64,000 nucleotides of DNA from Streptomyces sp. NRRL S-1022 (GTDB taxonomy: Bacteria; Actinomycetota; Actinomycetes; Streptomycetales; Streptomycetaceae). Both the position numbers and the translations under genes were made by a program. Shown piece after piece: positions 10,446 to 19,490 of this stretch. How positions within the stretch are numbered: position 1 is the stretch's first letter; the number at the start of each line of letters is the position of its first letter. A model generated the notes under the pieces. The model made no database searches. It worked only from the letters and a program-made list of their open reading frames with translations, and was not told the origin of the DNA. Location: positions 1 through 64,000 of the forward strand of contig NZ_JOIU01000006.1 in NCBI RefSeq assembly GCF_000720135.1, in the 5' to 3' direction.

Positions 10446-11435
10446 TCATCCCACGTCCTCGGGCAGGTCCGCCGCCGACTCCTCCGGGGCGAGGTCCGGG
10501 CGCAGCCGCAGCCAGGACGGCTGGCGGAGCATCCCGTGCCGGGTCCGGGTGCTGTAACCGACCTCGCCCACCAGCCGGGGCAGCACCCAGCGGGCGCCCG
10601 GCACGCGCGGCACCGGGTCGAAGGGGCACCGGTCGCTCGCCGCGTCCCGCAGCAGTTCCGCCAGCCGGACGCGCTCGGCCTCGCTCCAGCCGGTGCCCAC
10701 CCCGCCGACGTACCGCAGCCGGCCGCCGGCGTCGCGCTGGCCGGCCAGCACCGCGCCGGGCAGTCCGCTCAGCCGCCCCTTGCCGGGCAGCCAGCCGCCG
10801 ACGATCACGTCCTCCGCCCGCATGTTGCGGATCTTGATCCAGGCGCGGGAGCGCACCCCGGACTCGTACACCGAGTCCAGCCGCTTGCACACCAGGCCTT
10901 CCAGGCCGTGCTCCCGGGTGGCGCGCAGTGCCTCGGCGCCGTGCCCGGTCACGGCGGCCGGCGTCGACCAGTACGGCCCGGTCAGCCCCAGCTCCTCCAG
11001 CCGCGCCCGGCGCCGGGCGTACGGCAGCCCTACCAGCGGCTCCCCCAGGTAGGGCACGTCGAACAGCACCAGGTGCACCGGCACCCGGGCGGCCCGTCGC
11101 GCCGCCCGCGCGGGAGCGTGCGCCAGCCCCATCCGGCTCTGCAGCAGCTGGAAGTCGGCCCGCCCCCGCTCGTCCAGGGCCAGCACCTCGCCGTCCAGTA
11201 CGGCGGGTACGGTGCCCAGCGCCCCGCCGAGCGGCCGGAGTTCGGGGTAGGCCGCGGTGATGTCCTCGCCCGAGCGGGCGCGCAGCAGCACACTGCCGTC
11301 GCCGGGCAGGTAGGCCATCACCCGCTGCCCGTCCTGCTTGGTCTCGTACGCCCACCGCGTGTCCTGGGCGGCCGGCGGCAGCGTCCCGGGGGTGGCCAGC
11401 ATCGGCGGGATGAGCGGCAGCGTCACGGCGGTCAC
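10446..11435 (-). CDS. ATP-dependent DNA ligase, LigD-ligase type
   Basis: A 329-residue stand-alone ATP-dependent DNA ligase. The nucleotidyl-transferase motif I is ETKQDGQRV with the adenylated lysine at residue 33; further motifs are AVLDGEVLALDERGRADF (motif III region), EGLVCKRLDSVYESGVRS (motif IV) and RAWIKIRNMRAEDVIVGGW (motif V). The C-terminal OB domain contains GLPGAVLAGQRDAGGRLRYV. It resembles the ligase domain of LigD, as used in non-homologous end joining, but lacks the polymerase and phosphoesterase domains. A separate phosphoesterase gene lies at 18.8-19.4 kb. It is 18 bases from hemC on the same strand. Confidence 0.88.
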   Translation of the reverse strand: MTAVTLPLIPPMLATPGTLPPAAQDTRWAYETKQDGQRVMAYLPGDGSVLLRARSGEDITAAYPELRPLGGALGTVPAVLDGEVLALDERGRADFQLLQSRMGLAHAPARAARRAARVPVHLVLFDVPYLGEPLVGLPYARRRARLEELGLTGPYWSTPAAVTGHGAEALRATREHGLEGLVCKRLDSVYESGVRSRAWIKIRNMRAEDVIVGGWLPGKGRLSGLPGAVLAGQRDAGGRLRYVGGVGTGWSEAERVRLAELLRDAASDRCPFDPVPRVPGARWVLPRLVGEVGYSTRTRHGMLRQPSWLRLRPDLAPEESAADLPEDVG

Positions 11436-11706
11436 GGCAGAAGGTCTCGACCGGGCCGGGCGCCCTCACGCTCCTTTCCGCGCGGGTTCCCCTGAACGGG
11501 CCCGCCGCGGGCGCCGTACCCCACCGCCCGCACGGGCGACCTCGCCGCCCCGGCCGAGGACCCGGGACGGAACGCGGGACTGCGCGCCACCCGGGACGAG
11601 GCGGCCACCGGTCTCGCCGACTCGATCGCGGGCCTGTGGCCGGCCCCTGCCGGCACCGCCCGCCGGACCGCCGGCGGCCGGGTCCGGGCCGCCCGGCGAG
11701 GAGGGG

Positions 11707-13221
11707 TCAGGACGGGCGGGGTGTCCGCACCCAGCCCAGCGAGCGTTCGACGGCCCGCTGCCAGTTCTCGTACTCCGCCTCCCGCCGCCCGGGGTCCATG
11801 GCGGGCAGCCACTGCGCGGCCCGGTGCCAGTTGCGGCGCAGCACCTCGAGTCCGGGCCAGTAACCGGCGGCCAGCCCGGCCGCGTAGGCAGCGCCGAGCG
11901 AGACGGTCTCGGCGACCATGGGCCGCACCACCGGCACGCCGAGCACGTCGGCCACGAACTGCATGAGCAGGTTGTCCGCGGTCATGCCCCCGTCGACCTT
12001 GAGCTGCTGGAGGGAGACGGCGGAGTCGGCGTTCATGGCGTCGACGACCTCCCGGGTCTGCCAGCCGGTGGCCTCCAGGACGGCGCGCGCCAGGTGCCCC
12101 TTGGTGATGTACGAGGTGAGGCCGACGATCACCCCGCGCGCGTCGCTGCGCCAGCGCGGCGCGAACAGTCCCGAGAAGGCGGGGACGATGTAGCAGCCGC
12201 CGTTGTCCTCCACCGTGCGCGCGAGGGTCTCGATCTCCGGGGCGGTGCTGATCAGGCCCAGGCGGTCGCGGAACCACTGGACGAGGGCGCCGGTGACGGC
12301 GATCGACCCTTCCAGGGCGTACACCGGCGGCTGGTCCCCGATCTGGTAGGCGACGGTCGTGAGCAGGCCGTGCCGGGACCGTACGAGGTCGGTGCCGGTG
12401 TTGAGCAGCAGGAAGCTGCCCGTGCCGTAGGTGCACTTGGCCTCGCCCGGGGAGAAGCAGGTCTGGCCGAAGAGGGCGGCCTGCTGGTCGCCGAGGGCGG
12501 CCGTGATCGAGACGCCCGGCAGCAGCGAGCGGGCCTCGCCGTACGGCTCGGCGGACGACCGGATCTCCGGCAGCATCGAACGGGGCACACCGAAGAAGTC
12601 CAGCAGTTCGTCGTCCCAGGCGAGCGTGCGGATGTTCATCAGCATCGTGCGGCTGGCGTTGGTGGCGTCGGTGATGTGCAGGCCGCCGTCGGTGCCCCCG
12701 GTGAGGTTCCAGATCAGCCAGCTCTCCATCGTCCCGAACAGCACCTCGCCGTCCCGGGCCCGGTCCTCGATCCCCTTGACGTGGTCGAACAGCCACCGGA
12801 TCCGCAGCGCCGAGAAGTACGTGGAGGGCGGCAGCGCGCACCGGTCGAGGAAGAACTCCTCGCCGGGGTGCTGTCGCAGCCCCTCCACGAGCGATGCCGT
12901 ACGGGTGTCCTGCCAGACGATCGCCCGGCCCAGCGGTGCGCCGGTGCGCCGGTCCCACAGCACCGTCGTCTCGCGCTGGTTGGCCAGACCGATGGCGGCG
13001 ACCTGCTCCTGCCCCACGCCGGCCTCGGACAGCGCCTCGGGCACGACGCGCCGCAGGTTCTGCCAGATCTCGACGGCGTCGTGCTCGACCCATCCCGGCC
13101 GGGGGAAGTGCTGCTGGTGTTCCTTCTGCGCGACCGAGACCAGCCGCCCACGGTGGTCGAAGAGGATGCAGCGGGTCGAGTTGGTGCCCTGGTCGATGGA
13201 CATCACGTACCGTTCGGCCAT
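11707..13221 (-). CDS. glpK: Glycerol kinase
   Basis: A 504-residue FGGY-family kinase that phosphorylates glycerol to glycerol-3-phosphate. The N-terminal phosphate-binding loop is [21 protein letters not shown] (split here), the substrate region is [11 protein letters not shown], the second ATPase-fold motif is [13 protein letters not shown], and the FGGY signature 2 region is [20 protein letters not shown]. Length fits the family. ATG at 13221 follows TCGGAAGG. It lies 43 bases downstream of a GylR-like IclR gene on the same strand. No glycerol facilitator gene is present, unlike the classic gyl operon. Confidence 0.95.
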   Translation of the reverse strand: MAERYVMSIDQGTNSTRCILFDHRGRLVSVAQKEHQQHFPRPGWVEHDAVEIWQNLRRVVPEALSEAGVGQEQVAAIGLANQRETTVLWDRRTGAPLGRAIVWQDTRTASLVEGLRQHPGEEFFLDRCALPPSTYFSALRIRWLFDHVKGIEDRARDGEVLFGTMESWLIWNLTGGTDGGLHITDATNASRTMLMNIRTLAWDDELLDFFGVPRSMLPEIRSSAEPYGEARSLLPGVSITAALGDQQAALFGQTCFSPGEAKCTYGTGSFLLLNTGTDLVRSRHGLLTTVAYQIGDQPPVYALEGSIAVTGALVQWFRDRLGLISTAPEIETLARTVEDNGGCYIVPAFSGLFAPRWRSDARGVIVGLTSYITKGHLARAVLEATGWQTREVVDAMNADSAVSLQQLKVDGGMTADNLLMQFVADVLGVPVVRPMVAETVSLGAAYAAGLAAGYWPGLEVLRRNWHRAAQWLPAMDPGRREAEYENWQRAVERSLGWVRTPRPS

Positions 13222-13264
13222 GATCGGGTCTGCCTTCCGAGGGATCGAGGGCGGCTGTCCTGGG

Positions 13265-14032
13265 CTACCAGCGGGCGGCTCCCAGGTCTCTGGAGATCGC
13301 CCGCGAGGCCTCGCGGATCAGGCTGATCAGAGGGGGGCGGGGGTGGCCCTGGCCGTCGCAGATCCGCTCGACCGGCCCGGACAGCCCGATGGCGCCGACG
13401 ACCAGGCCGCCGTGCCCCCGGATCGGCGCGGCGAGCCCGGCCTCGCCCATGCTCATCTCCTGGACCTCGGCGGCCCAGCCGACCTCCCTGACCTCGGCGA
13501 GCGCGCGGGCGAGCCGCTCGGGGTCGACCAGGGTGTGCCGGGTGTAGGCCTCAAGCGCCGGCTCCCGGCCCGGCTCGACGACCGCGGTCCCGTAGGCCAG
13601 CAGGACCTTGCCGAGGGAGGAGGCGTGCAGCGGGAGCAGCGCGCCCACGTCCAGCGTCTGGAAGGTGTCGTCCGGCCGGAAGACGTGGTGGACGATGAGT
13701 ACCTGGCCCTCCAGCGGGGTGCCCAGACGCACCGCCTCCCCGCTGCGGGCGGCCAGCGCGTCCGCCCAGTTCAGGGAGCGTGAACGCAGTTCGTTGACGT
13801 CCAGGTAGCTGGTGCCGAGGTGCAGCAGGGCGGCGCCGAGCTGGTACTTCCCGGTGGCCGCGTCCTGCTCCACGAAGTCCACGTGCTGGAGCGTGCGCAG
13901 AATGCCGTGGGCGGTGCCCTTCGCCAGGCCGAGCGACGCCGCCACCTCGCCGAGACCGAGTCGGCGGGGGCCACCGGCGAGCAGGCGCAGGATCGCCGCC
14001 GCCCGTTCGATCGACTGGACTGGGCCGGCCAT
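13265..14032 (-). CDS. IclR-family regulator (GylR-like) of glycerol use
   Basis: A 255-residue IclR regulator. The N-terminal winged helix is [38 protein letters not shown] (continuing to [18 protein letters not shown]). The effector domain contains [34 protein letters not shown] and [20 protein letters not shown]. It closely resembles S. coelicolor GylR, which represses the glycerol operon in response to glycerol-3-phosphate. Together with glpK directly downstream this points to local control of glycerol kinase. Confidence 0.88.
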   Translation of the reverse strand: MAGPVQSIERAAAILRLLAGGPRRLGLGEVAASLGLAKGTAHGILRTLQHVDFVEQDAATGKYQLGAALLHLGTSYLDVNELRSRSLNWADALAARSGEAVRLGTPLEGQVLIVHHVFRPDDTFQTLDVGALLPLHASSLGKVLLAYGTAVVEPGREPALEAYTRHTLVDPERLARALAEVREVGWAAEVQEMSMGEAGLAAPIRGHGGLVVGAIGLSGPVERICDGQGHPRPPLISLIREASRAISRDLGAARW

Positions 14033-14218
14033 GAGCCGAGCCTATTACCGCCGTGGACGCTTCGCCGTGCGGGCGGGACCCGGCGCCCGGGCCGGGCCGT
14101 TCGGTAATGCCGACCGATGTTCATTGACCAGCCCGATTTGTCTCCATAGCGTGCATGGGAGCCCGGAAGACGCCGAGGACGGCGCCCGACCGGGCGGCAC
14201 ACACCATCGGGAGAGAAC

Positions 14219-14638
14219 ATGGCGGCACAGCTCAACACGCTGCTCCGGGCGGCATGCGAACACGTGTGTCCGGTGCCGCCCGTCGCCGGCGCGGTCTCGT
14301 CCGTACGCCGGCGTGCGGCGGCGCTCCTCGCGGACTGGAACGTGTCCTGCGAGATCGTCGAGGACGCGCTGCTCGTCGTGTCCGAGCTGGCAACCAACGC
14401 GGTCATCCACGCCCGCCCCCCGGCCGAGCTGCGATTGTCATGGGGCAGCGGCCGCCGCACCCTGCGCATCGAGGTCACGGACGCGGGACCCGCGCGTCCG
14501 GGGAGCCGGGCGCTCGGCGGGTTCGACCCGGACGAGCACGGCCGGGGCGAGGCGATCGTGCGCGCCCTGGCGACGCATTACGGCATACGGATCCACCCGG
14601 GCGGGGTCACCCGCTGGGCCGAGCTGGTCGCCGGCTGA
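14219..14638 (+). CDS. RsbW-like anti-sigma ATPase
   Basis: A 139-residue GHKL ATPase of the Streptomyces RsbW-like type. The N-box is EDALLVVSELATNAVIHARP, the G1-type region is RIEVTDAGPARPGSR, and the G2 region is DEHGRGEAIVRALATHYGIR. ATG at 14219 follows GGGAGAGAAC. Such proteins bind sigma factors or anti-sigma antagonists and are antagonised by PP2C phosphatases. Its 3' end overlaps the convergent SpoIIE phosphatase gene by 61 bases, an arrangement that suggests a functional pair; the sigma target is unknown. Confidence 0.88.
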   Translation: MAAQLNTLLRAACEHVCPVPPVAGAVSSVRRRAAALLADWNVSCEIVEDALLVVSELATNAVIHARPPAELRLSWGSGRRTLRIEVTDAGPARPGSRALGGFDPDEHGRGEAIVRALATHYGIRIHPGGVTRWAELVAG

Positions 14639-15903
14639 GGCGAACCGGTGGCGGTCCGCAACGCCGTGTCCGGTACGGAGGGCTCCCGCGGCCCGGAGAC
14701 CGGCTCCCGCGCGGTCTCCTCGCGTACCTCCGCGGTCTCCTTGGTTCCCTTCGTCTCCCTAGTCTCCCTCGCCTCCTTGCGGAGCAGGAGCAGGGCGGCG
14801 TCGTCGTGCAGCCGGCCGCCGACGTGCGCCAGCAGCTCGTCGTGGAGCGCGGTGAGCGTGCGGGCCGGCTCGTCGCCGACGTGGCGGGCCACGCCGTCGG
14901 CCAGCGGGTAGAAGGTGCGCGTGTGGTCGCGGGCCTCGGTGACCCCGTCGGTGTAGAGCAGCAGCTGCCCGCCCACCTCGAAGGGGAGCCGCTGCAGGCG
15001 GGGTGCCTGGCCGGACAGGGCGCGCAGGCCTAGGGGCGGGGCGGGAGGGTCGGCCTCCAGTGCCTCGACCTCTCCGGACGCCGATATCAGCAGCGGGGGC
15101 GCGTGCCCGCAGTTGACCACCTCCAGGTGCCCCGACGCGGGGCAGCCGGCGACCACGGCGGTGACGAAGTCGTCCGGGCCGAGGTTGCGCGCCAGGCTCC
15201 GCTCGATCCTGCCGACGACGGCGAGCAGGTCGGGCTCGTCGTGGGCGGCCTCGCGGAACACCCCGAGCACGAGTGCGGCGGTCCCCACGGCGGGCAGCCC
15301 CTTGCCGCGTACGTCACCGACGATCAGCCGGATGCCGTGCGGGGTGGGCACCAGGGCGTACAGATCCCCGCCGATCCGGGCCTCGGCCGCCGCGGCGCTG
15401 TAGCGGACGGCCACCCGGTACGGGCCGACGGTCTCCGGGACGGGCTGGAGCAGGGCCTGCTGGGCGGCCTCGGCGACCGAGCGGACGGCCGCGAGGACCC
15501 GCTCCCGGCGGCCCCGCAGCACGCTGGCCAGGCCGCTCGCCGCGGTGACGGCCAGGAGGGCGCACAGCACGGCCGCCAGGTCCCGTGCGGCGGTGCCGTG
15601 CACGGTGCCCAGCGCGGTGCCCGTCGCCGCGGCGAGGAGGCCGGCGCCCAGCACCCCGAGCGGCCCGTTGGTGGTGGCCGCCAGCGCGGGTCCGGCGGCG
15701 AGCAGCGGCAGCCAGACCATCCCCGCCCCGCCGGCGACGTCGACGAGCACGACGACGGCGACGACCAGGACCGGCAGCGCGGGCATGCCCGCGGCCAGCT
15801 GGCCGGAGGCGCGCCGGCGGACGGACCCCCAGGCCCCGGCCGCACGGTTTCCGGACAGCCTCGTGGGTGGGTGGTCACCACCATGGTGTCGGGGCTGGCT
15901 CAT
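14578..15903 (-). CDS. Membrane SpoIIE/PP2C phosphatase
   Basis: A 441-residue protein. Residues about 35-125 hold four hydrophobic segments (ALPVLVVAVVVLVDVAGG, VWLPLLAAGPALAA, LGVLGAGLLAAATGTALG, LAAVLCALLAVTAASGLAS). The SpoIIE phosphatase domain follows: ARIGGDLYALVPTPHGIRLI, VGDVRGKGLPAVGTAALVLG with the metal-binding Asp, and LLLYTDGVTEARD. The C-terminal 60 residues are rich in Glu, Lys, Thr and Pro and look disordered. It should dephosphorylate an anti-anti-sigma protein. The overlapping convergent RsbW-like gene may encode its functional counterpart. Confidence 0.9.
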   Translation of the reverse strand: MSQPRHHGGDHPPTRLSGNRAAGAWGSVRRRASGQLAAGMPALPVLVVAVVVLVDVAGGAGMVWLPLLAAGPALAATTNGPLGVLGAGLLAAATGTALGTVHGTAARDLAAVLCALLAVTAASGLASVLRGRRERVLAAVRSVAEAAQQALLQPVPETVGPYRVAVRYSAAAAEARIGGDLYALVPTPHGIRLIVGDVRGKGLPAVGTAALVLGVFREAAHDEPDLLAVVGRIERSLARNLGPDDFVTAVVAGCPASGHLEVVNCGHAPPLLISASGEVEALEADPPAPPLGLRALSGQAPRLQRLPFEVGGQLLLYTDGVTEARDHTRTFYPLADGVARHVGDEPARTLTALHDELLAHVGGRLHDDAALLLLRKEARETRETKGTKETAEVREETAREPVSGPREPSVPDTALRTATGSPQPATSSAQRVTPPGWIRMP

Positions 15904-16000
15904 GTCTCGTCCGCAGTCCTCGCCGGTAGGGGGTGCACACCCGTAATGTCCGTTTCATCTAGAGAACGGGCTGGGCGGGGCGGCGGCAAGGAGCGGGTTT

Positions 16001-16759
16001 TCAGATAGTGAGCGAGAGCCCCCGGGTCACCCGGCTCGCGATGGACAGCAGCCGGGCCCGGATGTCCGGGAGGCGGTCCCGCCGCTCCACCGGCAGGGAG
16101 ACGCCGAGCGAGCCGATGACGCCGCCGCGGTAGACGGGGACGGCGACGCAGACGGTGCCGATCGCGTACTCCTCCAGGTCCGTGACGGCCGGTGCCAGCG
16201 GGGGCGACTGGATCCGGCGCAGCAGCTCCGGGACGCTGGTGACCGTCCGGGGGGTGAGATCGGCCAGGTGGTGCCGGGCGAGGTAGTCCCGGCGGGCTTC
16301 CTCGTCCATCTCGCGCAGCACGGACTTGCCCAGCGCGGTGGCGTGTCCGGCGTCCTCGAACCCGACCCAGAGGTCCACCCGGGGAGTCCGGGGCCCGTCG
16401 ACGATATCGGCGACCCTGATCTCGCCGTCCTCGTAGAACGTGAGGTAGGCGGCGGTGGACAGCTCGTCCCGCAGGGCGGCCAGGGTCGGGCGCACGCGGC
16501 TGAGCAGCGTCTGGGTACGGCTCGCCGTGTGCAGCGAGTCCAGCCGGTCGCCGAGGACGAAGCCGCCGTCGTCCAGCTTCCGCACGTACCCGTCGTGCAC
16601 CAGGGTGCGCAGCAGGTGGTAGGCGGTGGCCAGGGGCAGCCCCGTCTCGCGTGCCAGCTGTTTCGCGGGCGCGCCGTTCTCGTGCTCGCTCACCGCCTCC
16701 AGCAGCCGGAACGCCCGCTGCACGGAGCCGATGAGGGTGGGTCCGTCCTGACCACCCAT
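16001..16759 (-). CDS. IclR-family transcriptional regulator
   Basis: A 252-residue IclR regulator. The winged helix is LIGSVQRAFRLLEAVSEHE with LARETGLPLATAYHLLRTLV; the effector domain contains DLWVGFEDAGHATALGKSVL and GTVCVAVPVYRGGVIGSLGV. I chose Met at 16759 (MGGQDGPTL); the longer frame from 16795 runs into a tandem repeat and adds MPMPGRAGQPGA. There is no metabolic partner on the same strand. A 34-bp direct repeat lies just upstream. Confidence 0.85.
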   Translation of the reverse strand: MGGQDGPTLIGSVQRAFRLLEAVSEHENGAPAKQLARETGLPLATAYHLLRTLVHDGYVRKLDDGGFVLGDRLDSLHTASRTQTLLSRVRPTLAALRDELSTAAYLTFYEDGEIRVADIVDGPRTPRVDLWVGFEDAGHATALGKSVLREMDEEARRDYLARHHLADLTPRTVTSVPELLRRIQSPPLAPAVTDLEEYAIGTVCVAVPVYRGGVIGSLGVSLPVERRDRLPDIRARLLSIASRVTRGLSLTI

Positions 16760-16775
16760 GGCACCAGGCTGCCCT

Positions 16776-16847
16776 GCCCTCCCCGGCATCGGCAAGACCG
16801 GATCACCGCACCCGCCCTCCCCGGCATCGGCAAGACCGGATCACCGC
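16776..16847. repeat. 34-bp direct repeat upstream of IclR gene
   Basis: Two identical 34-bp copies (16776-16809 and 16814-16847), separated by 4 bases, each beginning GCCCTCCCCGGCATCGGC and ending GGATCACCGC. They lie 17 bases before the chosen IclR start. The position fits a duplicated regulator site or a recent slippage event. Confidence 0.85.
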
Positions 16848-17040
16848 CCCGCGAGACCCGGCCCGCCGGCGTCCTCACCCGCCGCGCGGAGGACCCGTGT
16901 GCGGTCCCCGGCAGCGCCGAGGTGATGAGCTACGCCACCGTCTCCCTGCGAACGCCCCGCGGGCCCGGCGCCGCCCCGGCCGGCGGTCGCCGGGTCTACC
17001 GTCCAGTAATATCCGGCGGCAGGCCACCAGAGGAGGAACC

Positions 17041-17421
17041 GTGCCCCGGTCCGAACGCTCACCCCTGCTGCTCGCCGGTCTGCTGGCAGCCGGCGGAATC
17101 GCCCACTTCGCCGCCCCGCGCCAGTTCGACGCCGTCATCCCCCGTGCCCTGCCGGGCTCGCCCCGCGCCTGGACGTACGGCAGCGGCGTCGTGGAGCTGG
17201 CCCTGGCGGCCGGGATCGCGGCGCCCGCGACCCGCGCGGTGGCGGCGAGGGCGGCCGCCGCGTTCTTCGTCGGTGTGTTCCCGGCCAACGTCAAGATGGC
17301 CGTGGACTGGCGCCACCGGCCGGCGCCCCTGAAGGCCGCGGCCCTCTCCCGGCTGCCCCTCCAGGTGCCCCTGGTGATGTGGGCGCGCGCGGTGGCCCGC
17401 GGTGGGGAGGGGCGGTCGTGA
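17041..17421 (+). CDS. DoxX-family membrane protein
   Basis: A 126-residue protein with four hydrophobic segments (LLLAGLLAAGGIAHFAAP, WTYGSGVVELALAAGIAAP, AAAAFFVGVFPANVKMAVD, LPLQVPLVMWARAVA) in the DoxX-like pattern, including the conserved GxxHF and FPANVKMA. The GTG at 17041 is preceded by AGGAGGAACC. The stop overlaps the GTG of the peroxiredoxin gene by 4 bases. DoxX-like proteins have been linked to thiol/redox stress, which fits the partner. Confidence 0.85.
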   Translation: MPRSERSPLLLAGLLAAGGIAHFAAPRQFDAVIPRALPGSPRAWTYGSGVVELALAAGIAAPATRAVAARAAAAFFVGVFPANVKMAVDWRHRPAPLKAAALSRLPLQVPLVMWARAVARGGEGRS

Positions 17422-17885
17422 CCGAGCGCCTGACGATCGGCGACAAGGCCGAGGACTTCGCCCTGCCCGACGAGACCGGCACCACCCGCCGGCTCACCGA
17501 ACTGCTCGCCGGCGGCCCGGTCGTCCTCTTCTTCTACCCCGCCGCCCTCACCCCCGGCTGCACCGCCGAAGCCTGCCACTTCCGCGACCTCGCCGCCGAG
17601 TTCGCCGCCGTCGGCGCCCGGCCGGTCGGGATCAGCGGGGACACCGTCGACAAGCAGCAGGAGTTCGCCGGCCGGCACGGCCTGGGCATGCCGCTGCTCT
17701 CCGACGCCGACGGTGCGGTCCGTGAGCGGTTCGGCGTCAGACGCGGCTTCTCCCTCGCCCCGACCAGGCGCGTCACCTTCGTGATCGCCCAGGACCGGAC
17801 CGTCCTGGAGATCGTCCGCAGCGAACTGCGCATGAACACCCACGCCGACCGGGCCCTCGCCGCCCTGCGCGCCCACCGAGGCTGA
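17418..17885 (+). CDS. Peroxiredoxin, BCP/PrxQ type
   Basis: A 155-residue thiol peroxidase. The active-site motif FYPAALTPGCTAEACHFRD places the peroxidatic Cys at residue 48 and the resolving Cys at 53, the five-residue spacing typical of 2-Cys PrxQ/BCP proteins. The conserved region LLSDADGAVRERFGV follows. It begins at GTG 17418, overlapping the DoxX stop by 4 bases, so a two-gene oxidative-stress operon is likely. Confidence 0.92.
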   Translation: MTERLTIGDKAEDFALPDETGTTRRLTELLAGGPVVLFFYPAALTPGCTAEACHFRDLAAEFAAVGARPVGISGDTVDKQQEFAGRHGLGMPLLSDADGAVRERFGVRRGFSLAPTRRVTFVIAQDRTVLEIVRSELRMNTHADRALAALRAHRG

Positions 17886-17944
17886 GGCGGACCGCTCCGC
17901 GCTTGAGGAGCCGGGGCGACCGGAACATCCGGGGCGTACGGAGC

Positions 17945-18232
17945 ATGGCGCCGCCACGGCGGTCGTTCCACGCGCAGGGCACGGTGACCGGATGGAGCGA
18001 GGGCGCACGGCTGCTCACCGGCCACCCGGCCGGCGAGGTCGTGGGCCGGCCGGCGGCGCACCTGCCGGCCGCGGCCGCCCCCGACGGCCTGACCGCCCAG
18101 GCCCTTGCAGCAGGCGTCCATGTCCATGTCGGTCTGCGACCTCCGGCAGTGCCATCTGCACGTCAACACCACCGCCTGCCAGGTCATGGGCGCAGGACCG
18201 GCCGGGCCGAACAGCCGCTGCCCGAGGGCTGA
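17945..18232 (+). pseudogene. Remnant of a PAS-domain phosphatase/kinase gene
   Basis: The frame from the ATG at 17945 reads as the start of a Streptomyces PAS protein (GTVTGWSEGARLLTGHPAGE, then VVGRPAAHLPA). It then loses similarity, and a second PAS-like piece, VCDLRQCHLHVNTTACQVMG, appears in another frame near 18126-18190. No PP2C or kinase domain follows, because the convergent cupin gene starts at 18233. I interpret this as a truncated and frameshifted remnant. A short functional PAS protein is possible but less likely. Confidence 0.5.
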
Positions 18233-18667
18233 TCACTGGAACGGGCAGCCCGGGTTCGCCGCGTCCTCGGAGAACGGCGCGCCGTGCGGCAGCACGTACA
18301 GCACCTCCAGGACGAGCGGCGTGTCGCCCAGGTTGCGGCCTATGTGCACGTAGTCGGCGCCGGGCGGCTCCTGGATCGACGTACCCGTGCGGTACACGCC
18401 GTCCGAGGCGCACCCGGCGTCGAAGTGGCTGAGCGTGCCCTGCTTCACGACGCCGTACAGCGGACCGTCGTGGTAGTGCCAGCCGGTGCTCTGACCGGGC
18501 GGGACGGTGATCTCCCGGAGGGTGTAGTCGGTGCCCCCGACGGTCGTCTGCGTAAGGATCCTGGCCGTCACCCCGGGGCCCGCCGGGGTCGCCCCGGCGG
18601 AGCCACAGGTCAGGACGGCGGCGGCGGTCACCAGGCCGGTCACGGCGGTACGGAGCACGGTGCGCAT
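18233..18667 (-). CDS. Secreted cupin-domain protein
   Basis: A 144-residue protein with a signal peptide (RTVLRTAVTGLVTAAAVL, cleavage near SAGA-TPAG) and a single cupin barrel. The metal-site motif is TGWHYHDGPLYGVVKQGTL, with two His and a later conserved His in YVHIGRNLGDTPLVLEV. Substrate is unknown. ATG at 18667 follows GGAGGCCCCGC. It stands alone. It could be an enzyme or an extracellular binding protein. Confidence 0.82.
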   Translation of the reverse strand: MRTVLRTAVTGLVTAAAVLTCGSAGATPAGPGVTARILTQTTVGGTDYTLREITVPPGQSTGWHYHDGPLYGVVKQGTLSHFDAGCASDGVYRTGTSIQEPPGADYVHIGRNLGDTPLVLEVLYVLPHGAPFSEDAANPGCPFQ

Positions 18668-18783
18668 GCGGGGCCTCCAGGGACGCGAGCGGATACCGCC
18701 GCGAACCTAGAGCCGCCGGCACGCCCGTCGGGGCCGGAACCCGAGAATCCGTGTTCATCCGGCCGCGTGCCGTGGTGCCGCCG

Positions 18784-19395
18784 TCACCCCCGGCCGGCCT
18801 GCGCGGCCACCTGGGCCAGGGTGCGCCCGGTCCGCACCGAGCGGGCCCGCCGCGGATCCGGGGTGCCGTGCCCGTCCGAGCGCGCCGGGCCCTTGCGCAC
18901 CAGCAGCCAGGCCTCCTCCCCGTCCGAGCCGTCCCGGAAGCGGGTGAGGGCGTACTCACCGTGCAGCTTGCTGCCGTGCAGCCGGAAGGAGGCGTGCCCG
19001 CGCTCCAGGGACTCCGCGAAGTCCACCGGGCGGCCCCGGCGGTCGTGGCTGAGCGGCTCGTACGTCCCGCGGTCCCACACGATCACCGTGCCGCCGCCGT
19101 ACTCGCCCTCCGGGATGACGCCCTCGAAGTCCTCGTACTCCAGCGGATGGTCCTCGGTCGGCACCGCCAGCCGCTTGTCGCCGGGGTCGGTGGACGGGCC
19201 CTTGGGCACCGACCAGGACTTCAGGACGTCCCCGACCTGGAGCCGGAAGTCGAAGTGCATCCGCCGCGCGTCGTGGATCTGCACCACGAACCGGGGTGCG
19301 CCGCCCCCGGCCGCGGGAGCCCGCCCCGACGGCTCGCGGGTCCGCCCGAAGTCGCGCTTTCCCCGGTACGTCCCCAGCCGGTCCTCCGCTGCCAT
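18784..19395 (-). CDS. LigD-type DNA 3'-phosphoesterase
   Basis: A 203-residue stand-alone version of the LigD phosphoesterase domain, which trims 3' ends during non-homologous end joining. Motifs are RFVVQIHDARRMHFDFRL (His and Asp of the active site), SWSVPKGPSTDPGDKRLAV, EDHPLEYEDFEGVIPEGEYG and GGTVIVWDRGTYEP, then HGSKLHGEYALTRF. ATG at 19395 follows GGGAGGGAGCCGCGG; longer frames are shadows. The matching ligase is at 10.4-11.4 kb. No Ku or polymerase gene is in the window. Confidence 0.88.
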   Translation of the reverse strand: MAAEDRLGTYRGKRDFGRTREPSGRAPAAGGGAPRFVVQIHDARRMHFDFRLQVGDVLKSWSVPKGPSTDPGDKRLAVPTEDHPLEYEDFEGVIPEGEYGGGTVIVWDRGTYEPLSHDRRGRPVDFAESLERGHASFRLHGSKLHGEYALTRFRDGSDGEEAWLLVRKGPARSDGHGTPDPRRARSVRTGRTLAQVAAQAGRG

Positions 19396-19490
19396 CCGCG
19401 GCTCCCTCCCGTACGTCCGCCTCGTGCGCCCCCGGGTACCCCGCCTCCCGGCCCACCGTGCCGGACCCGGTGCTGTCCGAGGGCGGTCGC

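Noticed and set aside
11495..11706. Plus-strand segment that reads plausibly as RTGDLAAPAEDPGRNAGLRA with ADSIAGLWPAP
   Set aside because: Could be a decayed gene fragment, but there is no start, the frame runs into antisense glpK and I recognise no family.
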